Shown piece after piece: positions 13,451 to 24,927 of a DNA stretch of 64,000 nucleotides. Every line of letters starts with the position of its first letter. The first letter of the stretch is position 1. Made by a program: the position numbers and the translations under genes. The stretch spans positions 30,416,754-30,480,753 of the forward strand of contig CM046851.1 of the NCBI GenBank assembly GCA_025618425.1. Direction: 5' to 3'. The stretch comes from Heliocidaris tuberculata (lineage: Eukaryota > Echinodermata > Echinoidea > Camarodonta > Echinometridae). Under the pieces are notes generated by a model that was given only the letters and a program-made list of their open reading frames with translations, searched no databases and was not told the origin of the DNA.

Positions 13451-16389
13451 TGTCTTCCTTCATAACATGAGACCTATTCTGCACTCGTTGAAAATATCTG
13501 AAAACAGCACACTAAATTAATGTCTCATAGAATAAGAGGCAAAGCCATTTGATAGTTAAGAAGAAAAACCTTTCTGCTTTCCTATTTTTTATAAATATGA
13601 AAAAATGTACTTTTGCTAGATAATCAATAAATTCAATTTCAAATTCAATCATGACTGCCCCCGCATGCACCGTCACTTAGTATGTCAAAGACATTACTAT
13701 TGTTTGGAACACCCAGCAATCCTCAATTTTGTATGTAACGAGGATGGGAAATGTTTTGTCTGAGTTACATTAATCTCCAACAGGGTTTCAAAATTGACAG
13801 CCAACGTGCAATTACTCTCTTGTATCAGTTATTCATTTTTTAGTATGTGGGGAATGAAATTCATAAATCATATCTTGCTCTGCGATATCCAACTGGATTT
13901 TGTTTAAACACACCAGCCCAAGCTCCACTTTTTAGGAAAAAACTGTTTATATTTAAAATTCTAATGTAAATGTCATTGTGGTGAAGGTTATCCGAGATAA
14001 ATTCTAATGCTGGTCGATGAAATATAAGATTCAAACTTACTCACTTGGATATTTTTCTCGCTTGAATCGCCTCCAAGTTCAGACAATATTTAAATAAAAA
14101 AGTAGAAAGGAGATTAACCCAAAAAAAGTGAACCTGAGTCAGCAGAAGAATTATACGAAAAGAAATGAAACCGAAGGAAAACCTCTCATGACTGAAAAAA
14201 TACCATACTGAGGTAATTGCGTGACGTGGGTCCAGTCTAATGGTGCGAGCGGTGGAGGAGGGCTGGTCTTACAGGTGGAGAAAAATACGAGGGAGTTAAT
14301 GGGGGCCATTGATGCAGTAGAGTCATGTTCACTATTTGAAAGGAACAAGGGGTAAGTGGGCAATTTTCCCCCCTGACAGATTTTTAACCATGAGAAAAGA
14401 TATAATAACTGACTCTTTTAATCATTATGAATCATTTATTCCAAAGTAAATTGGAACCTAGTTGCTTTGAAAACATCAGACAGTAAGGAGAATTTTTCAA
14501 AAATAATATCGCTTGATCGCAATGAGATCTCGCGAAACAATATTGTAGTTTTGTAAAGTAGACGTTTTGAAGCCAACGCTCAAAAGGTAAGAAGAGCTCG
14601 TATTGGGGCACGTATAAAGCCAAACAAAAGCGGATTTGAACGCCTCTCTTATGTTGTACATTTAAATAAAAATCTGAAATATCTTCTAACATACAAATCA
14701 ATAGTTTATGCATGAATGAACCTGTCATACATAGATATAAAAATATTAATAAACCTATCCAAACACTTTCAATCAAAACGCAATGAGGCAAATTTGCTCG
14801 CTCGCTTTGTTCGCTGGAAAACATCTATGACTAATTATACTGTTGCTAATGACCATGGCATAAAAAAATAAAACGAAAGCAAAAGCATAATTTGCAAATT
14901 ATGAATATATGGTTGAAAGGAACATTGGACATCCTCCACCAGCCCTTCCGACGCAAATTAGGGCCTTATTTTTAAAGGGATTTTTTTTTCTTCTGGATAT
15001 TATTGGCTAAGATTTACTTCTTTCTTAAGATCAACCTTACAACCGTCGTGTTTGAATCAATCGCATACTTAAAATCGAAGGTTTAGTTGGGGAAAAATGT
15101 GTTTGTCAGATTGCCCATGGATCACATTTTACTTCTTACAACAATTGAATAAAAAATTAAACTGGATTAGAATTACGAGTATCATAAGAATCGATGACTC
15201 CAGAAACTTTCCCTTAGCGGTCTTAATCACGACATGAAAACGTTCTAAGTACATTTTACCAAATCTACACATGCAATTGAATCCCAGATCTGTCCCTAGA
15301 TTGAACTACATGTAAACTATAACCACCTGTAACGTGCTGTAATGTTCAGTCTCATTTCTTTCTCCCTGCACATGCTGCATGCATGTATTCTCGCGTCTTC
15401 TTTCACCATCCTACCGTACATCATCAGGGCACATCATGTTTCAAGATTTCTCCGGATATCTGTCAACTCAATCCTTCCTTAGCATTTCAAAGTTCCTTGA
15501 ATTGAAAGCAATATCATGCATATGCCTGGATTGTGTCTGATACCATTCACCTTCTCCTTCACCACTTCGTTTCTCACCCATCACTATCAACATCTGCAAG
15601 GGATAATGACTTTGATCTCACATCCTTTGCAACCTCTTCTTTTTGTTTAACTCCGCCGTAGTCTCTTTAAGATATAGGCCTATAACTTTCCTGTCCGACA
15701 GTTTTGTGGTAAGTGCCCGTACAGGCAAGACATCTAATGGTTATGTGCGTCTCTTTTATACACAGGGGACTGTGTTATATAGCAAGAAGTCGTTGCCATG
15801 GTTTTCTGGCTTTAATAGAAGATTATCATGATAATAGGTACTATTCTAATTTCCAATTGAGAAAGAAAATGTGAGAATTGTGCATACATCTCTTTAAAAA
15901 AATGCTTGAAGGATCAAGGAACCCAATGCTTGAAAAGTTTCAAGCGAAAAATTATCATAATTCAATTTGTTACAAGGGAAATTTCCCTCTTTTATTGTCT
16001 CTGTCTTTGGTAACTTAATAATGCATATTAGGCAATGTCAACCATGAACAGTTTCGTCAACGACATCTTTGAAGAAATATCATCATCTTGCTCAAGTTAT
16101 GTCACAGACGAGAGAGCAAGCTAATGTCACAAATCACAATTGATAGCGACTGAAATGGTAAGTGAGTACGTCATTGTTCCAGGTTGTGGCTCTCACCACA
16201 TGGCTTCGAGCCATGCTTCCTGATGAAGACATCACTACTCATCAATGTCTGGTGCTTCTCACAGACACTGATACATCTCTCTCACCCATGCATCACCCAA
16301 TAAGTCCTCCTCAATATAGATTGTTACCCCTCCATAACTCCGCAGATGCTTTTAGAAACGCTGGCACCCCCTCGTCCTATAAAATACCC
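13451..16389. other. No gene recognised
   Basis: A 130-codon minus-strand frame at 14432-14824 is the longest non-repetitive frame in this part. It has no motif or splice context I can name, and I do not call it. Confidence 0.55.
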
Positions 16390-17300
16390 CCACCTAACAT
16401 TGCTTGTTACCCTTCCCACACCATAGAGGTCTACTTCAAGACTTGCTTGTTACCTCTCCCTACCCCGTTTCTACCCCTTCTACCCCGTTTTCTACTAGAC
16501 ATTGCTTGTTACCCCTCCCTCAGCATATCTTCTACAAAACATTTTTTCACCTCCCTCACCATGAAGATCTTCTACCAGAGTTTACTTGTTACCCCTCCTT
16601 TACCATGTAGATCTTCTACCAGGCGTAGCTTGTTACCCCTCCCCCACCATGACGATCTTGTACCAGAAATTGCTTGTTACCCCTCCCTCACCATATAAAT
16701 ATTTTACCAGACATTGCTTGTTACCCCTGCCTCACCACATAGATATTCTACCAGACATTGCTTGTTACCCCTCCCTCACCTCGCAGATTTTTTTTTTTAC
16801 CATACAATGCTTGTTACCCCCCCCCCCCGCCCTTCACCACGAAGTCTGTTTAGCATACATTACTTGTTACCCCTCCCTCACCATGCCGATCATTAACCCG
16901 ACGTTACTTGGTGTTACCCCTCCCTTGCCCAAAAAATCTATTATACCAGTTTGTGTTACCTCTCCCTCACCACGTAGATCTACTACCAGACACTACTTGT
17001 TACCCCCCCCCCCCTCTTTCACGCCCTAGATCACCGGCAAGGCATAATTCCCCCACCACTCCTGAATGTATTCTACCATATATTGCTTGTTAACCCCCCC
17101 CCCCCCCCCCCTTCACGCCGAAGATCTTATACAATAGAAGGCAGTATTTGTGACCCTCTCTCACCCCAAGAGCTTCTACTAGCTGGGATTTACCCTTCCT
17201 TTACTTTGTATAACTTCAAACTTGTATAAATTTTTACTTCTCCACTGTCCCATAGATCTTCTTCCAAATATTGTTACCCCTTCATCAACCCGTACATCCC
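16390..17300 (+). repeat. Degenerate minisatellite, about 45-base unit, roughly 20 copies
   Basis: The unit is approximately CATTGCTTGTTACCCCTCCC followed by TCACCATGTAGATCTTCTACCAGA in separate variants. Spacing varies and poly-C runs interrupt it (16820, 17005, 17095). Open frames across it (178, 147 codons) are unit translations such as LLVTPPLP and PDIACYPSLT. Confidence 0.85.
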
Positions 17301-17399
17301 TCGTCCATGATATCACCAACCCCTTACAAATTTAAAACCATCCAACTCTTGGTAGCATCTTCCCATAGCCTCTAGCTCTGTCTGTCTGCATTATCTTCC

Positions 17400-17545
17400 T
17401 GATCATTTTTTTTCTCTGTCTCTATTTGTCTCCATGTCCCGCTTTCTTACCCCCTCTCTGTCTGTCTGTCTGTACCTCCGTCTCATCCACTCTTACGGTC
17501 TACCCTTCTCTTCCCTCTCTCTTATTCTCTCTTAATCTGCTTTTT
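17400..17545. repeat. CT-rich tract with CTGT repeats
   Basis: Low-complexity pyrimidine DNA at the end of the minisatellite, with a short TCTG tetranucleotide run at 17456-17473. Confidence 0.75.
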
Positions 17546-20500
17546 GTCAGACAATGTAATTGGAAAAATGTCAATGTGGTGATTCACACGAACATGCATC
17601 AGAGTTGGTTGCAGTCTTTATCTTGGGTCATATTGTAGGTCATATTTTTTTTTATATATCGCCGTGCAATTTGTAAGAAATCGTGTGGCTATCAATCCCA
17701 AAAAATTAAAAAGTCTTTATACAGTTAAATGTGGTATGGTCTGTGGTTAAATGTAGGTTCCAAACCTACTTTCTCGTTCAAGTTCAAGAGTGAGGGAGTG
17801 AGAGAAGGGAAGAAGGTTGCTGAAGTGTTCTTACGAAGAGTATTGATGACAAGATGCTTATCAATTTGGCATGCCGTGATTTGAAGGGGATGGGGTTGAA
17901 TAAAGGGTCTGGAGGCCACTCAGGTTGTCTGCCCTGGGTTTCATTGAAGTCGAATGGTAACGATACTTGATTACTAAAATGATTAATGGACTAAGAATAG
18001 CAGCCCTATCTCGTTTCTCTGAAATATTATAACCAAGAATGATCATTGGATATCTCAGGTAATGAAGAGCCAAACAGCTTCGTGGTGAATGACCGGAGAC
18101 ATTGCCTTGCTATGGCCACAGAGCAAGTTTACTCCCTCAAGTCCTCGAGAAGGGGGGAAAAAAATAAAAAAATATCAAGTCTGTTCTTATACATGCGCTA
18201 TCACATCTGATTTTGTTTTTTATTCATCAGTTTTACAAAAACATTTACAATCATCTTCTTTCTTCCGACTTCGCTTGGATTCAACAAGCAGGAAGGCACG
18301 TAGTTGTGGTGTCTCCGCTAAAATTAATCCGAATGTACTATCAGGTCTTGTTAGGGCCTGGAACAGCTAAAATAAGGATACATGTTTTGAAAGGAAACAA
18401 TTATGGTTGGTTCTGTTTGGGGGAATGTGCTCTCAAAGAAGCAGGTTCCGCTCAACAGGCTCAAAATATTCTTGAGTCTATCTTAAGGAGAAAATCGATT
18501 CTAGGTTCTTTTTTCTGTAACTACAGGATTCAGTGTGGAAGAACCCAAGTTATAAAATCAATAAACGTACATATAGTTAAACAATGACGCTATAATGACG
18601 ATAATAAAATGGTCTTTATGATCATGATGATTAAGATGGTGATGGTTATTAGGACAATTGCAATCGAATTGTTTTATTTTACTGAGAAATAAAAAAAAAT
18701 ATTTCAAAGGAAGGGGATGCAAAAATGTTATGGCGAAGATGAAGTTGTAAAAAGGAAGAAAATGAAATCAGTGAAGGCAGAACTATCTGTTAACCCCTGT
18801 TGTCAGTTATCATGGTTATAATGCTACTTGTTGGCCACTAGTTAAGCTCGTATTGTACACTCATTGCTCATTAATAAATTGCTTTTTTATTTCACTAAGA
18901 TGCACATACTTCATTGATTCATGAAATCTGTAATATGGTACTGGGAGGAATATTTGCTTGCAAGGTATGTAGATTCTGAGGGCTTGTGAATATGTTTCCA
19001 AATATCACGTTATGCCTTCATATTACGTCATGACTCTTAAATCTCATAAGAGACATGCACAACTTCAGCATGTTAAGAAGTATGTGAGCAAAAAGTAAGT
19101 GATTGAAGCTATACATATAGTCATCTCACAATTCACAAATTTATTTCGTAGTCTAGCTTTCTTGACACAATTAATATTGTCACGTGAAAGTCTTGACCCA
19201 CAGACTAGCCTAATAGACTGCTCTGAGGAATTCATACGGCGTCGATATCGATCCTCGGAGGGAAGATAGATGACATTGCCCGGCATGGACATCATTCACC
19301 ACCTCGTAATCCAGTGGCGATGTCGTTTACCATAATAGGTAGAGTGGGCCTCGGGTGTCAATGAGCGACTCGTTGCTTTGATGGGCGTTGTCGCATAAAA
19401 AGACGAAACGAAGGGAGGATGAAATCGTCTGATTGGAGCCAGAAGGGCATTCACTCTGTACAAACGATGGGACTTAACGCCCTTCTGGCTCCAAACAGAC
19501 GAAATGAAGAATGAGGTACGAAGGGAGTATGGAATTAAAAAAAAAAAAAGAAAGAAAGATTTATGAAAAGAAATCTAAAGATATTGAAGATTTCACTTTA
19601 AAGTTTGTTTTTGACAAAAACAAATGAAAGAAAACAGAAGTATGGTAGAAAGGTAAAAATGTATAATGTAAAATTTAAGTAAACTGTTACAATGAAACAG
19701 CATTATTAATGTTTTCATTATAAACCTGAAACTTTCGGAAAGATGGCTTTGGTATAAATTTCCCGCGTTTTTCTCTCTAATCGCAGAGGTTTATCTTTCC
19801 CGTAGGCATAGTAGGTAAAAACCAAAATGAAGAATGCCCTTAAACATTGACATGTTTTTTTCTGTCTGCTATAGTCCTATCCTATCCCACTTCCAACATT
19901 TGTATATCATTATGGAGCTTCCTCATAGACCTGAGGCGGCGCATATTTGACACCACAAGTTACCGGTCATAAATTCATCGATATCCGATAATTGAGAGGA
20001 AGGGTTTGTAACCTGGTCTTAATCTTTGGTTTATCCGAGGGTTTGTTTATACATTCAATAGGCTTCGACGCCATATTGTCCGCGTATTGTTGACCATTAG
20101 GAGACGTAAATCAGGCATTAATTACTATGTTGTTGCGAAAATTATTATGTTATCTCTTTATACATGTAGATGGACTAAAACAGTCTTATCTAATAAGGAG
20201 AAGTGCTTTGTTATAGCCGTCAGTGACCATGCTCTGTCTTCCACTGAGTTTCGATCGATCCAGACTGATCACAAGTTCTCCAGTCAGTCGCAAATTTACA
20301 ATCTCCAAGTTCTTAAGTTGCGATCGATTCAAATCAATCGCAACTCTTTATAAGATTTGACGAAACTGCTACTTTAATCTAATATTTTCGACATCCGGGT
20401 ACATTGCTTTTGACACACCTCTACGACTACATTGATAACTAATTGAACCAAGCCTAACATCTGACTGCATGACAATGCAGGCCAAGGTATATTTGTGGTT

Positions 20501-20689
20501 TATTGTTGATCGTGGTTAAGACAATGACTAGATAGCTATAAAAGGTCAATGCCTACAAGCCACCGATTGCATGCATATTGAAGAAAATATTTAAATTCAT
20601 TTTTTCTTAAATATGAGCAAATTATTATTATCTGAATTGGATTTTTATATGACATAACTTGTAACTGGGAAATCCCATTTCGAACGCCC
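17546..20689. other. No gene recognised apart from a hairpin
   Basis: Frames at 18089-18587 are short and unmatched. The 19.4 kb hairpin is listed separately. Confidence 0.55.
19425..19502. repeat. Long hairpin, 24-base arms
   Basis: CGTCTGATTGGAGCCAGAAG (from 19425) pairs with CTTCTGGCTCCAAACAGACG (ending 19502), two mismatches, with a 30-base loop. It is probably a small inverted-repeat transposon relic. No flanking duplication is evident. Confidence 0.75.
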
Positions 20690-20765
20690 CCCTGTGCCCC
20701 CCCCCCCCCTTCTGTGCATCTCATACTTAGACCGACAGCCCACGAGACCGACAATATCGGTCTAG
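20690..20765 (-). repeat. Isolated relic of the GACAGCCCA minisatellite motif
   Basis: AGACCGACAGCCCACGAGAC then CGACAATATCGGTCTAGTG carries the same words as the 56.9 and 52.7 kb arrays, next to a C run. Confidence 0.6.
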
Positions 20766-20954
20766 TGATCCCTTAAAATAGTTGACAGAACGCCTACGAG
20801 ATCGACTTGTCGTTCTTCATGTCATGTGGGGTTTAGTCGCGCGACTGGATCTTTTTAATATCATATTTCAAAGATTATATTTCGCCCCATTCCGACTGTC
20901 TGGATCCGCCCCTGATTATCATAATATTAAAACTTTGTTAACAGTTATAGTCTG

Positions 20955-21691
20955 GGAGCCTGTCCCGAAATAGTCACCCAATTTTACATATGAGATTTGA
21001 CCCTTCAAAATTATTTAGACCATCCATATCATTCACAAAAAGCTTGTCAGCTCGAACGAAGCCACCGGTCCGGGTCTGGCCCCCAGGGCCCCCCAAAAGG
21101 ACCCCAAAGTCGGGTCGATTTCAAAACATCTAAACTTTATCAAAGGGAGGTGTATTACTATACATTACCAAAACACAATTACAAAAACTGACAAAATTTG
21201 CCTTCGGCATGTTCGGGATGGGCTGTCAGACCGCCCCTAAAAATGTGGGAACAATTTTCCCCTCAAGGCCCATGGACCAAATTTTGTCAGAAGGAAGAGG
21301 TATGGGAGTATATTAAAAAAAAAAAAAAAAACTGACAAAAACTGCTATCATGAAGGGGGTGTAACACGCCCCTGAAAAACACCAAAGTGCCCCTAAACCA
21401 AGCTTTGCTGCCCCATAATGCTCTGGATGTAGAGAAAAACCATTTTTAGGCATAACTACCTTAATAACTTCAACGTGTGTCATCAATTCATGTCAAATTT
21501 AAATAGTACGATCTTGATTATTGTAACTTTCTTGGGATTCACTTTGGTGTCAAATGATCATTTCAATAATAAGTTATTAAATGGTGAAAATTGTATTGCT
21601 CTCTCAAAAGTAGTCAAATGATATTGTCAGGATTATGTAAACACACTCAAATCTCATATGTAAATGGGGTGACTATTTCGGGACAGGCTCC
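20955..21691. mobile_element. Non-autonomous DNA transposon with 43-base inverted ends
   Basis: The left end GGAGCCTGTCCCGAAATAGT continues CACCCAATTTTACATATGAG. The right end, 21649-21691, is its reverse complement with about two differences. The interior (660 bases) has no reading frame of note but contains short GC-rich patches and a 17-base A run. The high end identity suggests a fairly recent insertion. Target duplications are not clear. Confidence 0.88.
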
Positions 21692-22433
21692 TGCCTTATA
21701 AGGGTAATTCCTGGATTTTTAAAAATCACTGAGAAACTCCACTTTTTCATTGAATTCATTATATGATTCTCGCCTTTTTAATATCATAAAAGGAGAGGAG
21801 TGAACTTTTTCGTTCAGTGATATAATGAACTTATACTCAGAGTCTAATTCAATATCATTTTGCAAAACGCGACATAATTACGCAACGTCTATTTGTGACC
21901 ACCCATCGAAGTCTGAGAGTTGGTATTTTGCCAAAAACAAACGTCGACGAACAATCTTTTTATTTCCTTACATAATGATCTAATAAAGGAGAGGATTGAA
22001 CTCATTATTATGTTGGCCTCTAATTCGGTTGAATTCAATCAATAAGTAACTTTGATAAATTCACTTTGTAGTTCCGGCAAGCCTATAATGTCTCGAGGGT
22101 ATATGATTTACAATTACAGTATCTAAACTGTCATTAGTTATTAAGATCTGGAAAAGATTAATATGAATGTATTTTATATTAGTCATTCTTATATTCCAAT
22201 TACTACATTTCCTTCCAGGCATTAGTACACAACATTTATAATATTGGGTATAGGGATACTAAGAATAGAAGTAACAGCAAATACTTTTTTTTCTATCCAG
22301 TTTAACAACTTAAATATTTTACATGTTTTACGTCAGAAAATAACGATACCACTGTAGGGACGTCGATAAAATTATATTCGGATACATAATTCTATTCTTT
22401 TGTTTTTAGTATTTATCGTTTAACTTATGGAAA

Positions 22434-22619
22434 ACACGATAAAAACTACTTTCGAAAAATAAACTCAAGGGCAATTTCAAAGGCCTATTGTACTGCCCAT
22501 AGAAATCAGGTTCAGATTACGTGATACGCCATTGTAATGTTCGCACATTTCTAAAAGTGACAGACAGGGCTATTGAAATTGCCTTGAGTTGATTTTTCGA
22601 AAATAGTTTTTATCATGTT
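22434..22619. mobile_element. Small MITE with 48-base inverted ends, copy 1
   Basis: Ends AACACGATAAAAACTACTTT and, from the right, AACATGATAAAAACTATTTT continue through CGAAAAAT-AACTCAAGG and CAATTTCAA. The centre has TACGTGATACGCCATTGTAA. A diverged relative lies at 4968-5135 in the other orientation. Confidence 0.85.
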
Positions 22620-23094
22620 GGAAATAAAAGTAATTGGTGAAGAAACTATGTTTATTAAACAATGTTAAAACCAAATATAAACCCCTTAAGTACTTTCAAA
22701 ATGTATGGGATCATTTTTGAAATAATCATTCAAGACGATAAACCTTGCCAGATTCTAAAATACAAGATCACTCCATGCGCCTGACTTGTCATTGGTTGTA
22801 AATAATAAACACAGAATTGGCCACTCAGATTCAGTGAGCAGCATTATGATGCATGCTGCTTTGTCGGGCAAGCACACACCACAAGAATAATGGTCACACC
22901 TACACACTAACTGTTTATCACGTAGGCCAAACTCTTTGTATTGATGGCTCTGGATTTTATTTATTTATCTATTTTTTTTTGGTGAGACCTTCCCTTACAT
23001 AATTTTACCCAGGCCAGGCCAACAAAAGTTCCCTTTCCACCACCGCAAGAGTTCCTGCCCTGGTGAAGAAAATTTGCCCCTTTCTGCTTTACGT

Positions 23095-23148
23095 GTTTCC
23101 TTTTACTTCCCCCGCCCCTGCTCCCTCACCCACCCCTCCCCTGCTCCC

Positions 23149-23181
<33 letters not shown>

Positions 23182-23506
23182 TTCTCCCTCTGTTCCTTTC
23201 GTTCTCTCTCTCTCTCTTTCTCCCTTTTTCTCTCTTTCTCTCTTTCTCCCTCTGTTCCTTTCGTTCTCTCTCTCTCTTTCTTTCCCCTTTCTCTACCCCA
23301 ATGTATTTATTTCTTTATTTTTATACATGTATCTCTCTTTCCCTGATATCCCTCTTTCTACCTCATGTGTTTCTCTCTTGCCTCTTTCTCTCTCTCTCTC
23401 TCTATTTCTTTCTTTCTCTCTTTTCAACCCCCCTCTCCCCTTTCTCTACCCTAATTTATCTCTTTCTTTATCATTATCTCTGATATCTCTTTCTATTTTT
23501 GTTATC

Positions 23507-23541
<35 letters not shown>

Positions 23542-23575
23542 CTCTCTCTCATCCCTCTCCCCCTCTACTCCTGAC
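23095..23575. repeat. Long pyrimidine tract (CT arrays)
   Basis: About 480 bases of CT, TTTC and CCCT arrays. It contains a near repeat of CCCTCTGTTCCTTTCGTTCT (23186 and 23248). The 173-codon Ser/Leu frame over it is not a gene. Confidence 0.9.
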
Positions 23576-24519
23576 GATATCTAGTTTGATTTTTGTGGGC
23601 TTCCTATTAATCAATCCACCCCTTTCCCCGAGTTGAAAAGGAAGGGAAATAATTAATAAAAATAACAGGGAAAATGGTAATAAAAAATCATATATCTTGA
23701 AGTAATGCACTTGAACTGAATACGCCTAAATTTAGAGTTATTCAGGTTCAGATTCAGTTTCGATTTATTTCATATTCACATTTCACATTTCATTTTGTAA
23801 TACATATTGTCAGTTTAAATTACAAGAAAAAATAATAAGAATAATACAGAGTGTTTTTTTCAATAAACATATGTACATAAAAACATAATTAATCTCATCG
23901 TCGCAAAACTTTGTTCTTCAATGGGCAGATTTGCGATAAGAATGAGAAAAGCTCCAATGTTTTCTACTTCATGGATAATGTTGCATTAATGTGACATTCA
24001 CAAGGTCTAGACCTAGTTCTCTGAAGAGGTCGTTTTGTTTTTTATGTTCTTGCCTCATTTCTCCCTCTGGATTAGATTCAGAATGTGTTCTTTTTAATAC
24101 AGAATGTGTTCCATCTTTTTGTATCATGATAATTTAGATGGAAATGCTGATGATCTTGAGACTCATGCAAGGACATGAATTACCCAGTCAGTATCCTGTT
24201 ATTCTATTCCGGGATAAAATGAGCCAATGTTTTACCCATTGCTAAACAAAATGAGAAGTGTCATGTTTTTTTGTTTTTTGTTTTCGTAAGAATGTGTCTC
24301 AGAGCGTGGATCCAACAAGGGGCACATGCCCCTTCCACCAGATCTGCCTATACTTTATACACAAGAGTGTGTGTGCCCCCCCCCCCCTCCCCTTCGGCCA
24401 AAAACAGTGTGCTTCCCCACTGGTAAATTTGAGAACCTTCTAATGCTTATTAAGGATCTTTTAAACATTTTGTTTAAACCCCTAAATACTGGATCAGAAT
24501 AATGAGATAACTCGTTTGT

Positions 24520-24927
24520 TTAACCCTTTCGAGACAATTGACCACATTTTGTGGTTTGGCTCAATAACTTTTGATTCAGAGCCCTAATAAATATACCAGA
24601 TGAATGAGTAGAAAGAACAAAAAATTCTGCACACACTGTGTCCATTTTTGTTGCATGAAAGTATTGTATTTGATGCTAGGAATTTTAAAAAGGAGAAAAA
24701 GCTTTAAAATCCTTAAATTGGCAACACATTCAAAATCATTGTTTTTTGTCAAAATTAGCAATTTTTTCAACTTTTCGACAAAGTTCCTAACCATGTATGT
24801 TGTTTTCAAAGACATTAGATTTTATTAGAACCATGTAGCATTAAAAGAAAAATATTTTTGTTGCCAATATGAAGAATAGATTGTGATCAATTTAGCCCTT
24901 GAATAATTCCTGTCCTGAAAGGGTTAA
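24520..24927 (+). mobile_element. piggyBac-like MITE, copy 1
   Basis: It begins TTAACCCTTTCGAGAC and ends GTCCTGAAAGGGTTAA, an inverted end of about 16 bases with TTAA at the outside. TTAA plus a CCC-starting terminus is the established piggyBac signature. It matches the element at 47892-48303 in reverse orientation. Short open frames within it are not genes. Confidence 0.82.

Noticed and set aside
14432..14824. 130-codon minus-strand frame with ordinary composition
   Set aside because: No recognised motif, no splice partners, AT-rich background where such frames occur by chance; could be revisited with a database search.
16162..17093. Overlapping Pro/Leu/Tyr-rich frames up to 178 codons
   Set aside because: They translate the 45-base minisatellite unit in different frames.
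18089..18370. Frame ending in RAWNS, considered as a LINE C-terminus
   Set aside because: Only a short chance resemblance; lacks the surrounding RSF-VAAP pattern seen at 37.6 kb.
23063..23584. 173-codon Ser/Leu frame
   Set aside because: CT arrays; no domain and no codon-level constraint visible.
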